NCBI RefSeq assembly: GCF_003259175.1
Contig: NZ_QGOK01000008.1
Location: 121,091 to 185,090, forward strand
Length of the DNA: 64,000 nucleotides
Origin: Marinomonas shanghaiensis
Lineage (GTDB): Bacteria; Pseudomonadota; Gammaproteobacteria; Pseudomonadales; Marinomonadaceae
Direction of reading: 5' to 3'
Made by a program: the position numbers and the translations under genes. The notes beneath the pieces were generated by a model. It made no database searches. It saw only the letters and a program-made list of their open reading frames with translations, and was not told the DNA's origin. Positions within the stretch are counted from its first letter, which is position 1. Each line of letters opens with the position of its first letter. Positions 27,994 through 37,334 of the stretch are shown here, piece after piece.

Positions 27994-29448
27994 ATGGAAA
28001 AACTAACGAGCCATTATCAGTCATCTAATTTTTTTGATGAGTTAATTGATGACAAAGGCGCCCCAAGATCTCCCGCCAAACAACTCTTGGGATATTTGGA
28101 CAGTCTTTCAGAAGACGAACTTGAAAAAAGACGCCTTACCGCCGAAGCCACAATACAAGAAATGGGCATCAGCTTCACGGTCTACACAGAAGAAGGCAAC
28201 ATTGACAGAGCATGGCCCTTCGACATTGTTCCCCGAACCATAGAGGCCTCAGACTGGAAAATCGCAGAAGCAGGATTAAAACAACGTCTCACCGCCCTTA
28301 ACCTTTTCATCAACGACCTCTACCACGATCAAAACGTCATTAAAGACGGCATCATCCCAGAACACATCATCAAAGACTCCAAAAATTTCCGACCAGAATG
28401 CGTTGGCGTATCACCCGCCTATGGCGTTTGGGCGCACATTTGCGGTACCGATTTAGTACGCGATGAAAACGGTGACTTTTTTGTGTTAGAAGACAACTTA
28501 CGGGTGCCTTCTGGTGTGTCTTATATGCTAGAAAACCGCGCCATCACAAAGCGCGTATTGCCAGAACTGTTTGAAAACGAATCCATCCTGCCAGTTGACT
28601 CTTACACCTCTCAGTTGTTTGACACGCTCGTCGCTTTATCGCCCAGAGACATAGAAAACCCAGAGATCGTTGTACTGACACCAGGTATTTATAATTCCGC
28701 CTACTTTGAACATGCTTTCTTGGCACAGCAAATGGGCGCTGAATTAGTCGAAGGTAGCGACCTGTTTGTCGACAATGACGACTGCGTTTACATGAAAACC
28801 ATTGATGGTCCAGAACGAGTGGATGTTATTTATCGCCGTATTGACGACTTATTTATCGACCCTGAAGCCTTTGACCCAGAATCTGTACTAGGCGTAGCTG
28901 GCCTAATGCGCGCATGGCGTGCAGGGAATGTGGCATTGGCAAATGCACCTGGTGCTGGTGTCGCCGATGACAAGGTCGTATATGCGTATGTCCCTGCGAT
29001 TATCCGCTACTACTTAAACGAAGAACCCATTCTTAATAATGTCGAAACTTTCTTGTGCGATGACCCAGAGCAGCGAGCTTATGTGTTGGAAAACCTTGAT
29101 AAGTTAGTCGTAAAACCCGCCAACGAATCCGGTGGCTACGGCATGCTGGTAGGCCCACACTCCACCAAAAAAGAACAAGCACTGTTTGCCGAATTAATTA
29201 CGAAAAACCCTCGCAATTATATTGCTCAGCCAACACTAAAGTTATCCACCGCGCCAACACTGATTTCCAAAGGTGTCTTAGAACCACGCCACTTAGATCT
29301 GCGTCCTTTCATCTTGCAAGCCAAGGAGACCTATGTCACCACTGGCGGCCTCACGCGTGTGGCCATGAAAAAAGGTTCCTTGGTCGTTAATTCGTCACAA
29401 GGTGGTGGTAGTAAAGATACTTGGATCGTAGAAACAAAGGGGCAGTAA
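27994..29448 (+). CDS. Circularly permuted ATP-grasp protein (COG2308), active-type
   Basis: This 484-residue protein belongs to the circularly permuted ATP-grasp family (formerly DUF404/DUF407), predicted to form peptide or amide bonds using ATP. The putative metal-binding set is intact in FVLEDNLRVPSGVSYMLENR, and the lysine plus glycine-rich loop is intact in LVVKPANESGGYGMLVG. It heads a five-gene set with alpha-E, transglutaminase/DUF2126, ATP-grasp/alpha-E fusion and transglutaminase genes. This set is conserved in many bacteria but still lacks an assigned substrate. It may act on a protein or peptide that the transglutaminase domains then trim or cross-link; that is inference. GAGG precedes the ATG. 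Confidence 0.88.
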   Translation: MEKLTSHYQSSNFFDELIDDKGAPRSPAKQLLGYLDSLSEDELEKRRLTAEATIQEMGISFTVYTEEGNIDRAWPFDIVPRTIEASDWKIAEAGLKQRLTALNLFINDLYHDQNVIKDGIIPEHIIKDSKNFRPECVGVSPAYGVWAHICGTDLVRDENGDFFVLEDNLRVPSGVSYMLENRAITKRVLPELFENESILPVDSYTSQLFDTLVALSPRDIENPEIVVLTPGIYNSAYFEHAFLAQQMGAELVEGSDLFVDNDDCVYMKTIDGPERVDVIYRRIDDLFIDPEAFDPESVLGVAGLMRAWRAGNVALANAPGAGVADDKVVYAYVPAIIRYYLNEEPILNNVETFLCDDPEQRAYVLENLDKLVVKPANESGGYGMLVGPHSTKKEQALFAELITKNPRNYIAQPTLKLSTAPTLISKGVLEPRHLDLRPFILQAKETYVTTGGLTRVAMKKGSLVVNSSQGGGSKDTWIVETKGQ

Positions 29449-29450
29449 TC

Positions 29451-30395
29451 ATGTTATCTAGAGTCGCAGAACGCTTATATTGGAGCGCCCGATACTTGGA
29501 GCGCGTTGAAAACACGGCCCGCTTGGTCAGTGTCTATGATGATTTATTATTCGATCTTCCCAGAGACATTGAAGTGTCTTGGTACAACCTTATTGAAATT
29601 TTAAGTGGCGAAGAAGTATTCGAACAGCGTTACAAAGTAAAAGACGAGCGTAACGTAGTGAAATTTCTATTGGCCGACGACACCAATGCCAGCTCAATGC
29701 TGTCATCGTTAAAAATGGTGCGAGAAAACATTCGAACCACTCGTGACGTTGTGCCAAAAGAAACGTGGGAGCTTATTAACGAGCTGGATCTGTATGCTCA
29801 GCAAAACATCAAGCAAGGTATAAACCGCTCGGAACGCCATTTGTTTTTAAACACCATCATTGAAGGCTGTCAAAAAATCATTGGATTATTTGCAGGCGCC
29901 ATGAGCCGTGATTCCGGCTGGCATTTCCTTATCATGGGGCGTTATTTAGAACGGGCCGACATGGGTACTCGCATCCTTGATGCGGCGGTTTCGCTGATGT
30001 TGAAATCTGAACCCGAAGCGAGAACGCAGCTTGGTCAAGTTACCTGGTCAAAAGTACTCAAATCACAAAGTGCGTATTTAGATTATCGTCGCACCGTAAG
30101 AACGTCGATTAATGGCGCAAAAGCAGCCACCTTCTTAATGAATGACCCCTGCTTCCCGCGTACCTTAGCGTATTGCTTTGGACAAATAGGCGAAGCGGCG
30201 ACGAAATTACCAAGAGCAGGACTCATTACGGCTAAAGTGGATAAAATTCTTGAATTCGATTATCCACTGATTAGTTCGGAAGATTTGGATGAGGATTTCC
30301 ACAATCATTTGAACGATCTACAGATCGCCATCATTGAAATAAATCACCAGATCACCGAAAACTGGTTTCATTTTCGGCAAGGAGACGCTGCATGA
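29451..30395 (+). CDS. Alpha-E domain protein (COG2307)
   Basis: This protein of about 314 residues is almost entirely alpha-helical and matches the alpha-E family (formerly DUF403), beginning MLSRVAERLYWSARYLERVEN. The ATG at 29451 is chosen over one at 29421: AGGGG lies nine bases upstream, and it starts exactly at the family's usual N-terminus, two bases after the upstream stop. No catalytic motif is visible. Its constant association with ATP-grasp ligases suggests a partner or scaffold. It overlaps the next gene by 4 bp. Confidence 0.88.
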   Translation: MLSRVAERLYWSARYLERVENTARLVSVYDDLLFDLPRDIEVSWYNLIEILSGEEVFEQRYKVKDERNVVKFLLADDTNASSMLSSLKMVRENIRTTRDVVPKETWELINELDLYAQQNIKQGINRSERHLFLNTIIEGCQKIIGLFAGAMSRDSGWHFLIMGRYLERADMGTRILDAAVSLMLKSEPEARTQLGQVTWSKVLKSQSAYLDYRRTVRTSINGAKAATFLMNDPCFPRTLAYCFGQIGEAATKLPRAGLITAKVDKILEFDYPLISSEDLDEDFHNHLNDLQIAIIEINHQITENWFHFRQGDAA

Positions 30396-33300
30396 CCATT
30401 AGAGTCGCAATACAGCACAAAACGACTTATGAGTTTGACCGCTTTGTAAACGTGGCCCCCCACGTTTTACGACTAAAGCCTGCGGCCCATTCGCGCACTA
30501 AAATTCACGCATACTCACTCAAAGTCTTGCCTGAAACGCATTTTATCAACGTACAACAAGACCCATTTGGTAACTTTCAAACTCGCTTGGTATTTCCCGA
30601 AAAAACCAACAAGCTAGAGTTCTATGTGGAAGTCATCGCCGATATGACGGTCATCAATCCATTTGATTTCTTTGTCGAAAGCTACGCAGAGACGTTTCCA
30701 TTCGCCTACAAAAAAGAGCTCAAAAAGGAACTTGAACCCTATTTGCAAGTCACCGAATCCTGCCCATTGTTAGACAAGTGGCTATCCACCGTTGATCGCA
30801 AAAGTGTGCCGATTAATGATTTCCTTGTTTCCATCAACAGCCGCCTAGCGGCCGAGATTGGTTACGGAATTCGCTTAGAACCTGGTGTTCAAACCTGCGA
30901 AGAAACCCTGACCCTTAAAAAAGGTTCTTGTCGTGATACCTCTTGGTTACTGGTTCAAATATTGCGCAGCTTAGGCTTGGCCGCTCGTTTCGCATCCGGC
31001 TACCTAGTACAACTGACAGCAGATGTGAAAGCGCTTGATGGCCCGTCCGGCCCAGAAGAAGACTTCACCGACCTACATGCTTGGTGTGAAGTATTCTTAC
31101 CGGGCGCAGGCTGGGTTGGCTTAGACCCAACATCTGGCTTGTTTGCTGGCGAAGGACACATTCCTCTCGCATGCACACCAGAGCCTGCATCAGCGGCTCC
31201 CATCACCGGCTTTGTTGACGAATGCGAATGCGAATTTAGCTACAGCAACATCGTCACGCGTATTCACGAAGACCCACGTGTTACCAAACCTTACGCAGAA
31301 GGCGAATGGGAAACCATCAAAGCCCTTGGTTTTGCAGTCGACAAGCAATTGGAAGAAGGCGATGTTCGTCTCACCATGGGGGGCGAACCAACATTTGTTT
31401 CCATTGATGACATGGATTCAGAGCAATGGAATACTGGCGCATTGGGCGCAGAAAAACTCAAACTCGCCAAAGACTTGCTCATCAAAATGAAACAAGAGTT
31501 TGGCGCCAATGGCTTACTTCATTATGGGCAAGGTAAATGGTATCCGGGTGAAGAAGTACCACGCTGGGCACTAGGTTGTTTCTGGCGCACCGACGGTGAA
31601 GCCCTATGGAATGATCCCAAATATTTAGCACGTGTGGACAAAGACTACAAACACACCATCAAAGACGCGCAAGCCTTTGGGGAATTGTTGTGTGAAAAGC
31701 TAGCGCTGGATAAACAATACCTACAAAGCACTTATGAAGATACCCTGTATTATTTATGGATGGAGCAATCCCTTCCGGTAGACGCAGACCCAACGAAAGC
31801 GGATTTAAAAGACGATCTAGAACGCCGTCGTCTTGCAAAACTGCTCAGTCGTGGGTTGAGCACCACCACAGGCTTTATTTTGCCGCTGGAATTCGATGGC
31901 TATCAAAATCGTTGGAACAGTTCGCTTTGGCCAATGCGCAGCGATGTGATCACCTTGATTCCGGGCGACAGTCCAATGGGATATCGTTTGCCATTGAACT
32001 CTTTGCCAGCTCAGGCGGAAGAAGATCGTATTCCAGAACGGGACCCATTCGATCCTCGTCAACCTTTAGCCAACAAAAAAGACAACCCAGTGTTAGACAG
32101 TGTGGCAAAACAACACTTTGCCCAAAAACCTAACAAACCCGCTTTAAAAGCGGAAAAAACCTTAAAAAATGTGGTTCGCACGACTCTTTGTATTGAACCA
32201 CGTGATGGTCGATTGCATGTTTTCATGCCCCCTATGACACATCTTGAACACTTTGTTGATGTGCTTGAGCAGCTGGAAGCAGTCGCCAAAACGCTGGATT
32301 TGCCTATCGTTATCGAAGGTTATGAACCACCAAAAGATCCACGTTTGCAGAAGTTTCTGATCACGCCAGATCCAGGCGTAATCGAAGTAAACATTCATCC
32401 TGCAGCCAGCTGGAAAGAATTGGTTCATAATACCGAAACCTTGTACCACCAAGCGTATCTTTCACGCCTTGGTGCCGAGAAGTTCATGCTAGATGGTCGC
32501 CATACTGGCACAGGCGGCGGCAATCACGTGACACTAGGTGGTCGTACACCGGCGGACAGTCCACTGTTACGTCGCCCTGAATTATTGCAGAGCTTAGTCA
32601 CCTTCTGGCAGCATCACCCAGGCTTGTCTTACCTTTTCTCTGGCATGTTCATTGGCCCAACGAGCCAAGCGCCGCGTCCAGATGAAGGTCGCGATGAAGC
32701 CTTGTATGAAATGGAAATCGCTTTCCAAAACATGCCAGAAGGTTTTGTTGAACAACCTTGGTTGGTGGATCGTTTAATGCGGAACCTGCTGGTCGACATT
32801 ACCGGCAATACACACCGCTCTGAATTCTGTATCGATAAGCTATACGCTGCTGGTAGCGCCAGTGGTCGCCAAGGTCTATTGGAATTCCGTGGCTTTGAAA
32901 TGCCGCCACATCCACACATGTCACTGGTACAAATGCTGCTGTTGCGCTGTCTCGTGGCCCGTTTCTGGAAAGAACCTTACAAAAAACCTTTGGTTCGTTG
33001 GGGCACCAGTTTGCATGACAAATTCATGCTGCCACATTTTGTTTGGCAAGATGTCAAAGAAGTGGTCGAAGACCTTCAACGTCATGGTTTCCCATTCAAA
33101 CTAGAATGGTTAGCGCCATTTGAAGAGTTCCGCTTCCCTCATTATGGCCGTCAAAAAATCGACGACATGGAAATAGAGCTTCGCTGGGCGATTGAACCTT
33201 GGCATGTGTTAGGTGAAGAAATTACCGGATCGGGCACCGCGCGTTATGTGGATTCTTCCGTTGAGCGTCTTCAAGTAAAACTGTCCGGCTTAACAGACAG

Positions 33301-33751
33301 TCGCTATGTACTAAGCTGTAATGGCCGTCGCGTTCCTATCCGAGCCACAGGTCGCAAAGGGGAATACGTTGGGGCGGTGCGCTACAAAGCCTGGGCACCA
33401 CCGTCTGCACTCCATCCTACGTTGGGAACGGATACGCCATTGGTATTTGATCTTATTGATACTTGGAACGGCCTGTCTGTGGGTGGCTGTACTTATCATG
33501 TGTCTCACCCAGGTGGACGTACGTATGACAATGTACCGGTCAATAGCAATGAAGCGGAAGCCCGTCGTGTTAACCGTTTTTGGGATCACGGCTTCACTCA
33601 AGGCACGCTGTCTCCACCGCCAGCCTTTAGTGCATTGCGCTCTTTTTATCCGAATGGCAACGAACCACGTGCCATGTCACCACCAGCAGAAGAGCCAATG
33701 AATGAATATCCGCATACATTAGATCTAAGGAAGCAGTATAATGTTCTCTAA
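30392..33751 (+). CDS. Transglutaminase-like protease domain fused to DUF2126 putative amidoligase
   Basis: This 1119-residue two-part protein starts with a bacterial transglutaminase N-terminal domain (about 1-85). A transglutaminase core follows with triad C180 (KKGSCRDTSW), H229 (DLHAWCEVF) and D245 (GLDPTSG). From about 300 to the end is the DUF2126 region (LTMGGEPTFVSIDD, YGQGKWYPGEEVPRW, GRHTGTGGGNHVTLGG, FEMPPHPHMSLVQMLLLRCLVARFW). Pfam describes DUF2126 as a putative amidoligase of the glutamine-synthetase-like kind. Combining a thiol peptidase/transferase with a ligase suggests making and breaking amide bonds on the same target. No signal peptide is seen, so it is probably cytosolic. 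Confidence 0.9.
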   Translation: MTIRVAIQHKTTYEFDRFVNVAPHVLRLKPAAHSRTKIHAYSLKVLPETHFINVQQDPFGNFQTRLVFPEKTNKLEFYVEVIADMTVINPFDFFVESYAETFPFAYKKELKKELEPYLQVTESCPLLDKWLSTVDRKSVPINDFLVSINSRLAAEIGYGIRLEPGVQTCEETLTLKKGSCRDTSWLLVQILRSLGLAARFASGYLVQLTADVKALDGPSGPEEDFTDLHAWCEVFLPGAGWVGLDPTSGLFAGEGHIPLACTPEPASAAPITGFVDECECEFSYSNIVTRIHEDPRVTKPYAEGEWETIKALGFAVDKQLEEGDVRLTMGGEPTFVSIDDMDSEQWNTGALGAEKLKLAKDLLIKMKQEFGANGLLHYGQGKWYPGEEVPRWALGCFWRTDGEALWNDPKYLARVDKDYKHTIKDAQAFGELLCEKLALDKQYLQSTYEDTLYYLWMEQSLPVDADPTKADLKDDLERRRLAKLLSRGLSTTTGFILPLEFDGYQNRWNSSLWPMRSDVITLIPGDSPMGYRLPLNSLPAQAEEDRIPERDPFDPRQPLANKKDNPVLDSVAKQHFAQKPNKPALKAEKTLKNVVRTTLCIEPRDGRLHVFMPPMTHLEHFVDVLEQLEAVAKTLDLPIVIEGYEPPKDPRLQKFLITPDPGVIEVNIHPAASWKELVHNTETLYHQAYLSRLGAEKFMLDGRHTGTGGGNHVTLGGRTPADSPLLRRPELLQSLVTFWQHHPGLSYLFSGMFIGPTSQAPRPDEGRDEALYEMEIAFQNMPEGFVEQPWLVDRLMRNLLVDITGNTHRSEFCIDKLYAAGSASGRQGLLEFRGFEMPPHPHMSLVQMLLLRCLVARFWKEPYKKPLVRWGTSLHDKFMLPHFVWQDVKEVVEDLQRHGFPFKLEWLAPFEEFRFPHYGRQKIDDMEIELRWAIEPWHVLGEEITGSGTARYVDSSVERLQVKLSGLTDSRYVLSCNGRRVPIRATGRKGEYVGAVRYKAWAPPSALHPTLGTDTPLVFDLIDTWNGLSVGGCTYHVSHPGGRTYDNVPVNSNEAEARRVNRFWDHGFTQGTLSPPPAFSALRSFYPNGNEPRAMSPPAEEPMNEYPHTLDLRKQYNVL

Positions 33752-33779
33752 TAATTAATTTTTTAGGCTCAAGCACATT

Positions 33780-36359
33780 ATGCAATTTCAAACAGGTACT
33801 TTTTTAACGTCGGTGATCGATGAGAAACCGACGTTATCTTCCGCCTATGATACTCCTATGCATGCTTATGATGAGGCCTTCACGGAAGATCGCCAACCTC
33901 GCCCTCATTGGGAGTCCATCATGCGTCACATGGGGAGTCTTACCAACGAGGAGATGCTTGATAGGCAGCGTCGTGCCCAGCGTATCCTTCGTGAAGATGG
34001 CGCCACCTATAATTTAACCAGCGATCCACTCACCCCCAGTGTGTGGTCGCTGGACCTTATTCCAAATATTATTCAGACTGAAGAATGGCTCACGATTGAA
34101 CAAGGTTTAGCGCAGCGCTCAACCTTGTTTGACCTATTGCTAAAGGATCTTTATGGACCGCAAGAACTGCTGAAAAACGGCATTATTCCTTCTGAAATCA
34201 TTTTTAGTCACCCAGGCTTTTTACGCCAATGCCATGGCGTAACGGTACCTGGCGCTCACCAATTATTGTTGCACGCCGTGGATTTGGTACGAGATCCAAA
34301 TGGGCAATTTCAAGTTATTGGGGACCGAACTCAAGCGCCTAATGGCGCAGGTTATGCGTTGGAAAACCGGACCGTTGTCTCACGCGTGATTCCAAACAGC
34401 TTTAGAGACAGCCAAGTACGTCGGCTATCAGGCTTCTTTTTATCTTTCAAGAGCATGTTATCGTCGTTAGCTAGCCAATGGACGGACACACCGCGCATTG
34501 TGGTACTCAGCCCTGGGGCATTAAGCAGTACCTATTTCGAACAAGCGTATCTTGCGAACTACCTAGGCTTTTCCCTTGTACAAGGCAGTGATTTAACTGT
34601 ACGTAATGGTGCTGTATGGATGAAGTCACTCAATGGCTTAGCCCGTGTCGATGTGATTTTACGTCGTGTCGATGACGCTTATTGCGATCAAGCGGAACTA
34701 AGAGCCGATTCTTACCTTGGTGTACCAGGCTTATTAGAAGTAGTTCGTGCAGGCAACGTCGTACTTGCTAACCCGCTAGGCAGTGGCATTTTAGAAGCCC
34801 CTGCTTTGATTAAGTTTTTACCGGCCATCAGCGAATTTTTGATGGGAGAACAACTGTCGATTCCCTCCGTGTCGACATGGTGGTGTGGCGACAATGATGA
34901 TTTCCATTACGTCCTTGCCAACATACACAATTTAATTATTAAGCCGGCCATTCGTCGTCATGACAGTAGCAGCGTTTATGGTCATACCCTGTCAGAAAAA
35001 CAAAAGCTCAGCATCATAGAAAAGATTAAAAAACACCCACATCTTTATGTGGCACAAGGCTATGTACCGGGATCCATGTCCCCCATTTGGTTAGATGGCA
35101 AAATACAAGCTCGTCCGAGTATTTTGCGTGCCTTTACTGTTTCTAACCCAACGGGATACACAGTGATGCCTGGAGGCTTATCTCGCACGGGCGAATCCTC
35201 ACAAGAAACCATTGTCTCGCACATTAGCCGCTCCAAAAGTAAAGACACTTGGATACTGGCCGCCGAGCCAGAAGAACAAGCCTCTAATCAAATCGAGCAA
35301 GTGCTGCTGCACGATGAAGCATTACAGTCCAACCTACCCAGTCGAGTGATTGAAAACTTATTCTGGATGGGACGCTACGCCGAACGCGCTGAAATCAGCA
35401 TGCGTTTGCTGCGTACCATTTTTAAGCAAATGAATGGTGTGGACCCACTTCCCAAAGAAAGCCAACGCACTTTGTTGGAAATGGCCTCGACACAAACCAG
35501 CTGTTTACCTGGTTTTATGGAAGCCGATGAGGAGATGTTTGCAAATCCTGAAGCCGAATTAGTGTCCATTATCACCGATGGCAGCCGAGCAGGATCCGTG
35601 AAAGCCAACCTACAAGCAATGCTGAGCTGTAGTGAGCAAGTCAAAGAAATGCTGTCTGCCGACACGCGTATTATTATTAACGAGTTACGGGATCACATTC
35701 ATGAATTGGATCGCGCCTACACCAATGGCTTACCTTCTGCGCCAGAAGAGTCTTTAGACAGCCTTGTTACCTCACTATTGGCACTGTCTGGTTTAAACCA
35801 TGAAAGTATGTTGCGTGGTCTCGACTGGACTTTCCAAGAAATTGGTCGCCGTACAGAACGTGCGCTTCAAACCGCAACACTGCTTCGTTCCGCCCTGACC
35901 AAGCCACTCCCTTCAGCGCCTCAGCAACAAATTTTAGAATCGGTTTTATTGAGTGTGGAAGCCCTGATTTCCTTCCGTCGTCGTTACCGCAACCGAGCTC
36001 GGGTCGCCTACGGACTGGATTTGCTGATGATTGACGGCACCAACCCACGCTCTTTGTTGTATCAGGTGGAACAACTACGCAAATACATTATCGAGTTACC
36101 ACGTAACAACAGTGCAACTGCCGGCCTCAGCCCTGAGCATAAAATCATCATTAAGTCATTAAATGATATTCAGCTTGCCGATTTAGAAGCCCTCGCTAAA
36201 GTCGATGAAAAAGCACAAAGCCGTGTCAAATTAGAAGCCTTAATGACCGAACTTCTAGAGCAACTCGAACAATTTACGGTGCTCATTAGTGATAAGTATT
36301 TTGATCATACCGCTGGCCCTCAATCATTGACCGACGCTATCAAAGGAACTCGCCTATGA
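33780..36359 (+). CDS. ATP-grasp / alpha-E fusion protein with degenerate ATP-grasp motifs
   Basis: In this 859-residue fusion, residues about 50-500 are a second circularly permuted ATP-grasp domain and about 520-850 an alpha-E domain (SRVIENLFWMGRYAERAEISMRLLR). Compared with the protein at 27994, the metal-binding EDN is replaced by GDR (QVIGDRTQAPNGAGYALENR), and the glycine-rich loop ESGGYG is replaced by RRHDSSSVYG. The ligase half is therefore probably inactive or has a changed chemistry, and may be regulatory, pairing with the active copy. It overlaps the final transglutaminase gene by 4 bp. Confidence 0.88.
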   Translation: MQFQTGTFLTSVIDEKPTLSSAYDTPMHAYDEAFTEDRQPRPHWESIMRHMGSLTNEEMLDRQRRAQRILREDGATYNLTSDPLTPSVWSLDLIPNIIQTEEWLTIEQGLAQRSTLFDLLLKDLYGPQELLKNGIIPSEIIFSHPGFLRQCHGVTVPGAHQLLLHAVDLVRDPNGQFQVIGDRTQAPNGAGYALENRTVVSRVIPNSFRDSQVRRLSGFFLSFKSMLSSLASQWTDTPRIVVLSPGALSSTYFEQAYLANYLGFSLVQGSDLTVRNGAVWMKSLNGLARVDVILRRVDDAYCDQAELRADSYLGVPGLLEVVRAGNVVLANPLGSGILEAPALIKFLPAISEFLMGEQLSIPSVSTWWCGDNDDFHYVLANIHNLIIKPAIRRHDSSSVYGHTLSEKQKLSIIEKIKKHPHLYVAQGYVPGSMSPIWLDGKIQARPSILRAFTVSNPTGYTVMPGGLSRTGESSQETIVSHISRSKSKDTWILAAEPEEQASNQIEQVLLHDEALQSNLPSRVIENLFWMGRYAERAEISMRLLRTIFKQMNGVDPLPKESQRTLLEMASTQTSCLPGFMEADEEMFANPEAELVSIITDGSRAGSVKANLQAMLSCSEQVKEMLSADTRIIINELRDHIHELDRAYTNGLPSAPEESLDSLVTSLLALSGLNHESMLRGLDWTFQEIGRRTERALQTATLLRSALTKPLPSAPQQQILESVLLSVEALISFRRRYRNRARVAYGLDLLMIDGTNPRSLLYQVEQLRKYIIELPRNNSATAGLSPEHKIIIKSLNDIQLADLEALAKVDEKAQSRVKLEALMTELLEQLEQFTVLISDKYFDHTAGPQSLTDAIKGTRL

Positions 36360-37237
36360 GATATCGCGTTCGCCATATTACAGAATACACCTACGGTGCG
36401 CCTGTCAGCTTGTGCTATAACATGGCACACCTACTGCCGCGAGATACCCGTAATCAGCGTTGCCTTAACCAAAAAATACAGATCAATCCGCCCCCCGTTT
36501 ATCAAAACGATGGGGAGGATTATTTTGGTAATCAAACCTTCTACTTCTCCATCCAAGAAGCCCATAAAAAACTGGTCATCGACGTCACAACCGATTTTGA
36601 AATAGCTTCGCTAAACGTACTCGAGTGGCAAGCACAAAGCACCCTCACCTGCGGTGAGTTACGGGCCATGCTGCAAGCACCCAACACGCCTGAATTGCGT
36701 ATGGCAAAAGAGTACTTATTAGACTCGCCACAAATTCGCCGCTCAGACGATTTAAAAGCCTACGCTCTAAGCACATTTGCCGATGACGAGCCTGTTTTAC
36801 AGGCCGCCATGGCGTTTACCCACAAAATTTTCAGCGAGTTTAAATTCGACCCCAGCACCACAACCGTTGCTACCCCGCTCGAACAGGTACTTAAACAACG
36901 CAGTGGTGTGTGCCAAGATTTTGCCCATTTGGCCATCGGTTGCTTACGTTCAGTTGGTATCCCAGCACGGTACATGAGTGGTTATTTGGAAACCTTGCCC
37001 CCACCAGGGCAAGAAAAGTTGGTTGGGGCTGACGCTTCTCACGCTTGGTTTGCGATATTTACACCGGATTTCGGCTGGGTAGAATTTGATCCTACGAACG
37101 ATTTAATGCCAAACGAACAGCACATTGTAACCGCATGGGGCAGAGACTATTCGGATGTCACTCCATTGCAAGGCGTCATATTTGAGGGCGGCGGTTCCCA
37201 ACAGTTGGCAGTCTCAGTGGACGTAAGAAGAGTTTGA
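36356..37237 (+). CDS. Bacterial transglutaminase-like cysteine protease family protein
   Basis: This 293-residue protein has a bacterial transglutaminase N-terminal domain (about 1-85) and a transglutaminase core with triad C186 (QRSGVCQDFAH), H229 (ASHAWFAIF) and D245 (EFDPTND). It resembles the N-terminal third of the protein at 30392; the triad His and Asp even share numbering. It is the last gene of the operon, overlapping the preceding stop (ATGA). Such bacterial members are more likely peptidases or amide-exchanging enzymes than true protein cross-linkers. The substrate is unknown. Confidence 0.9.
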   Translation: MRYRVRHITEYTYGAPVSLCYNMAHLLPRDTRNQRCLNQKIQINPPPVYQNDGEDYFGNQTFYFSIQEAHKKLVIDVTTDFEIASLNVLEWQAQSTLTCGELRAMLQAPNTPELRMAKEYLLDSPQIRRSDDLKAYALSTFADDEPVLQAAMAFTHKIFSEFKFDPSTTTVATPLEQVLKQRSGVCQDFAHLAIGCLRSVGIPARYMSGYLETLPPPGQEKLVGADASHAWFAIFTPDFGWVEFDPTNDLMPNEQHIVTAWGRDYSDVTPLQGVIFEGGGSQQLAVSVDVRRV

Positions 37238-37334
37238 CTTGATAGTACATAGCATGTGAATCAGATATAAGGTAAGCTTCGCACAATTCTTGCATAACCT
37301 GACCATTCAGCTTTGCGCCTGCCTTTGATATAAC

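Noticed and set aside
37279..37297. Sigma-54 promoter before rhlE (TCGCACAATTCTTGCA)
   Set aside because: The -24 block has CG instead of the invariant GG, so it is probably chance.
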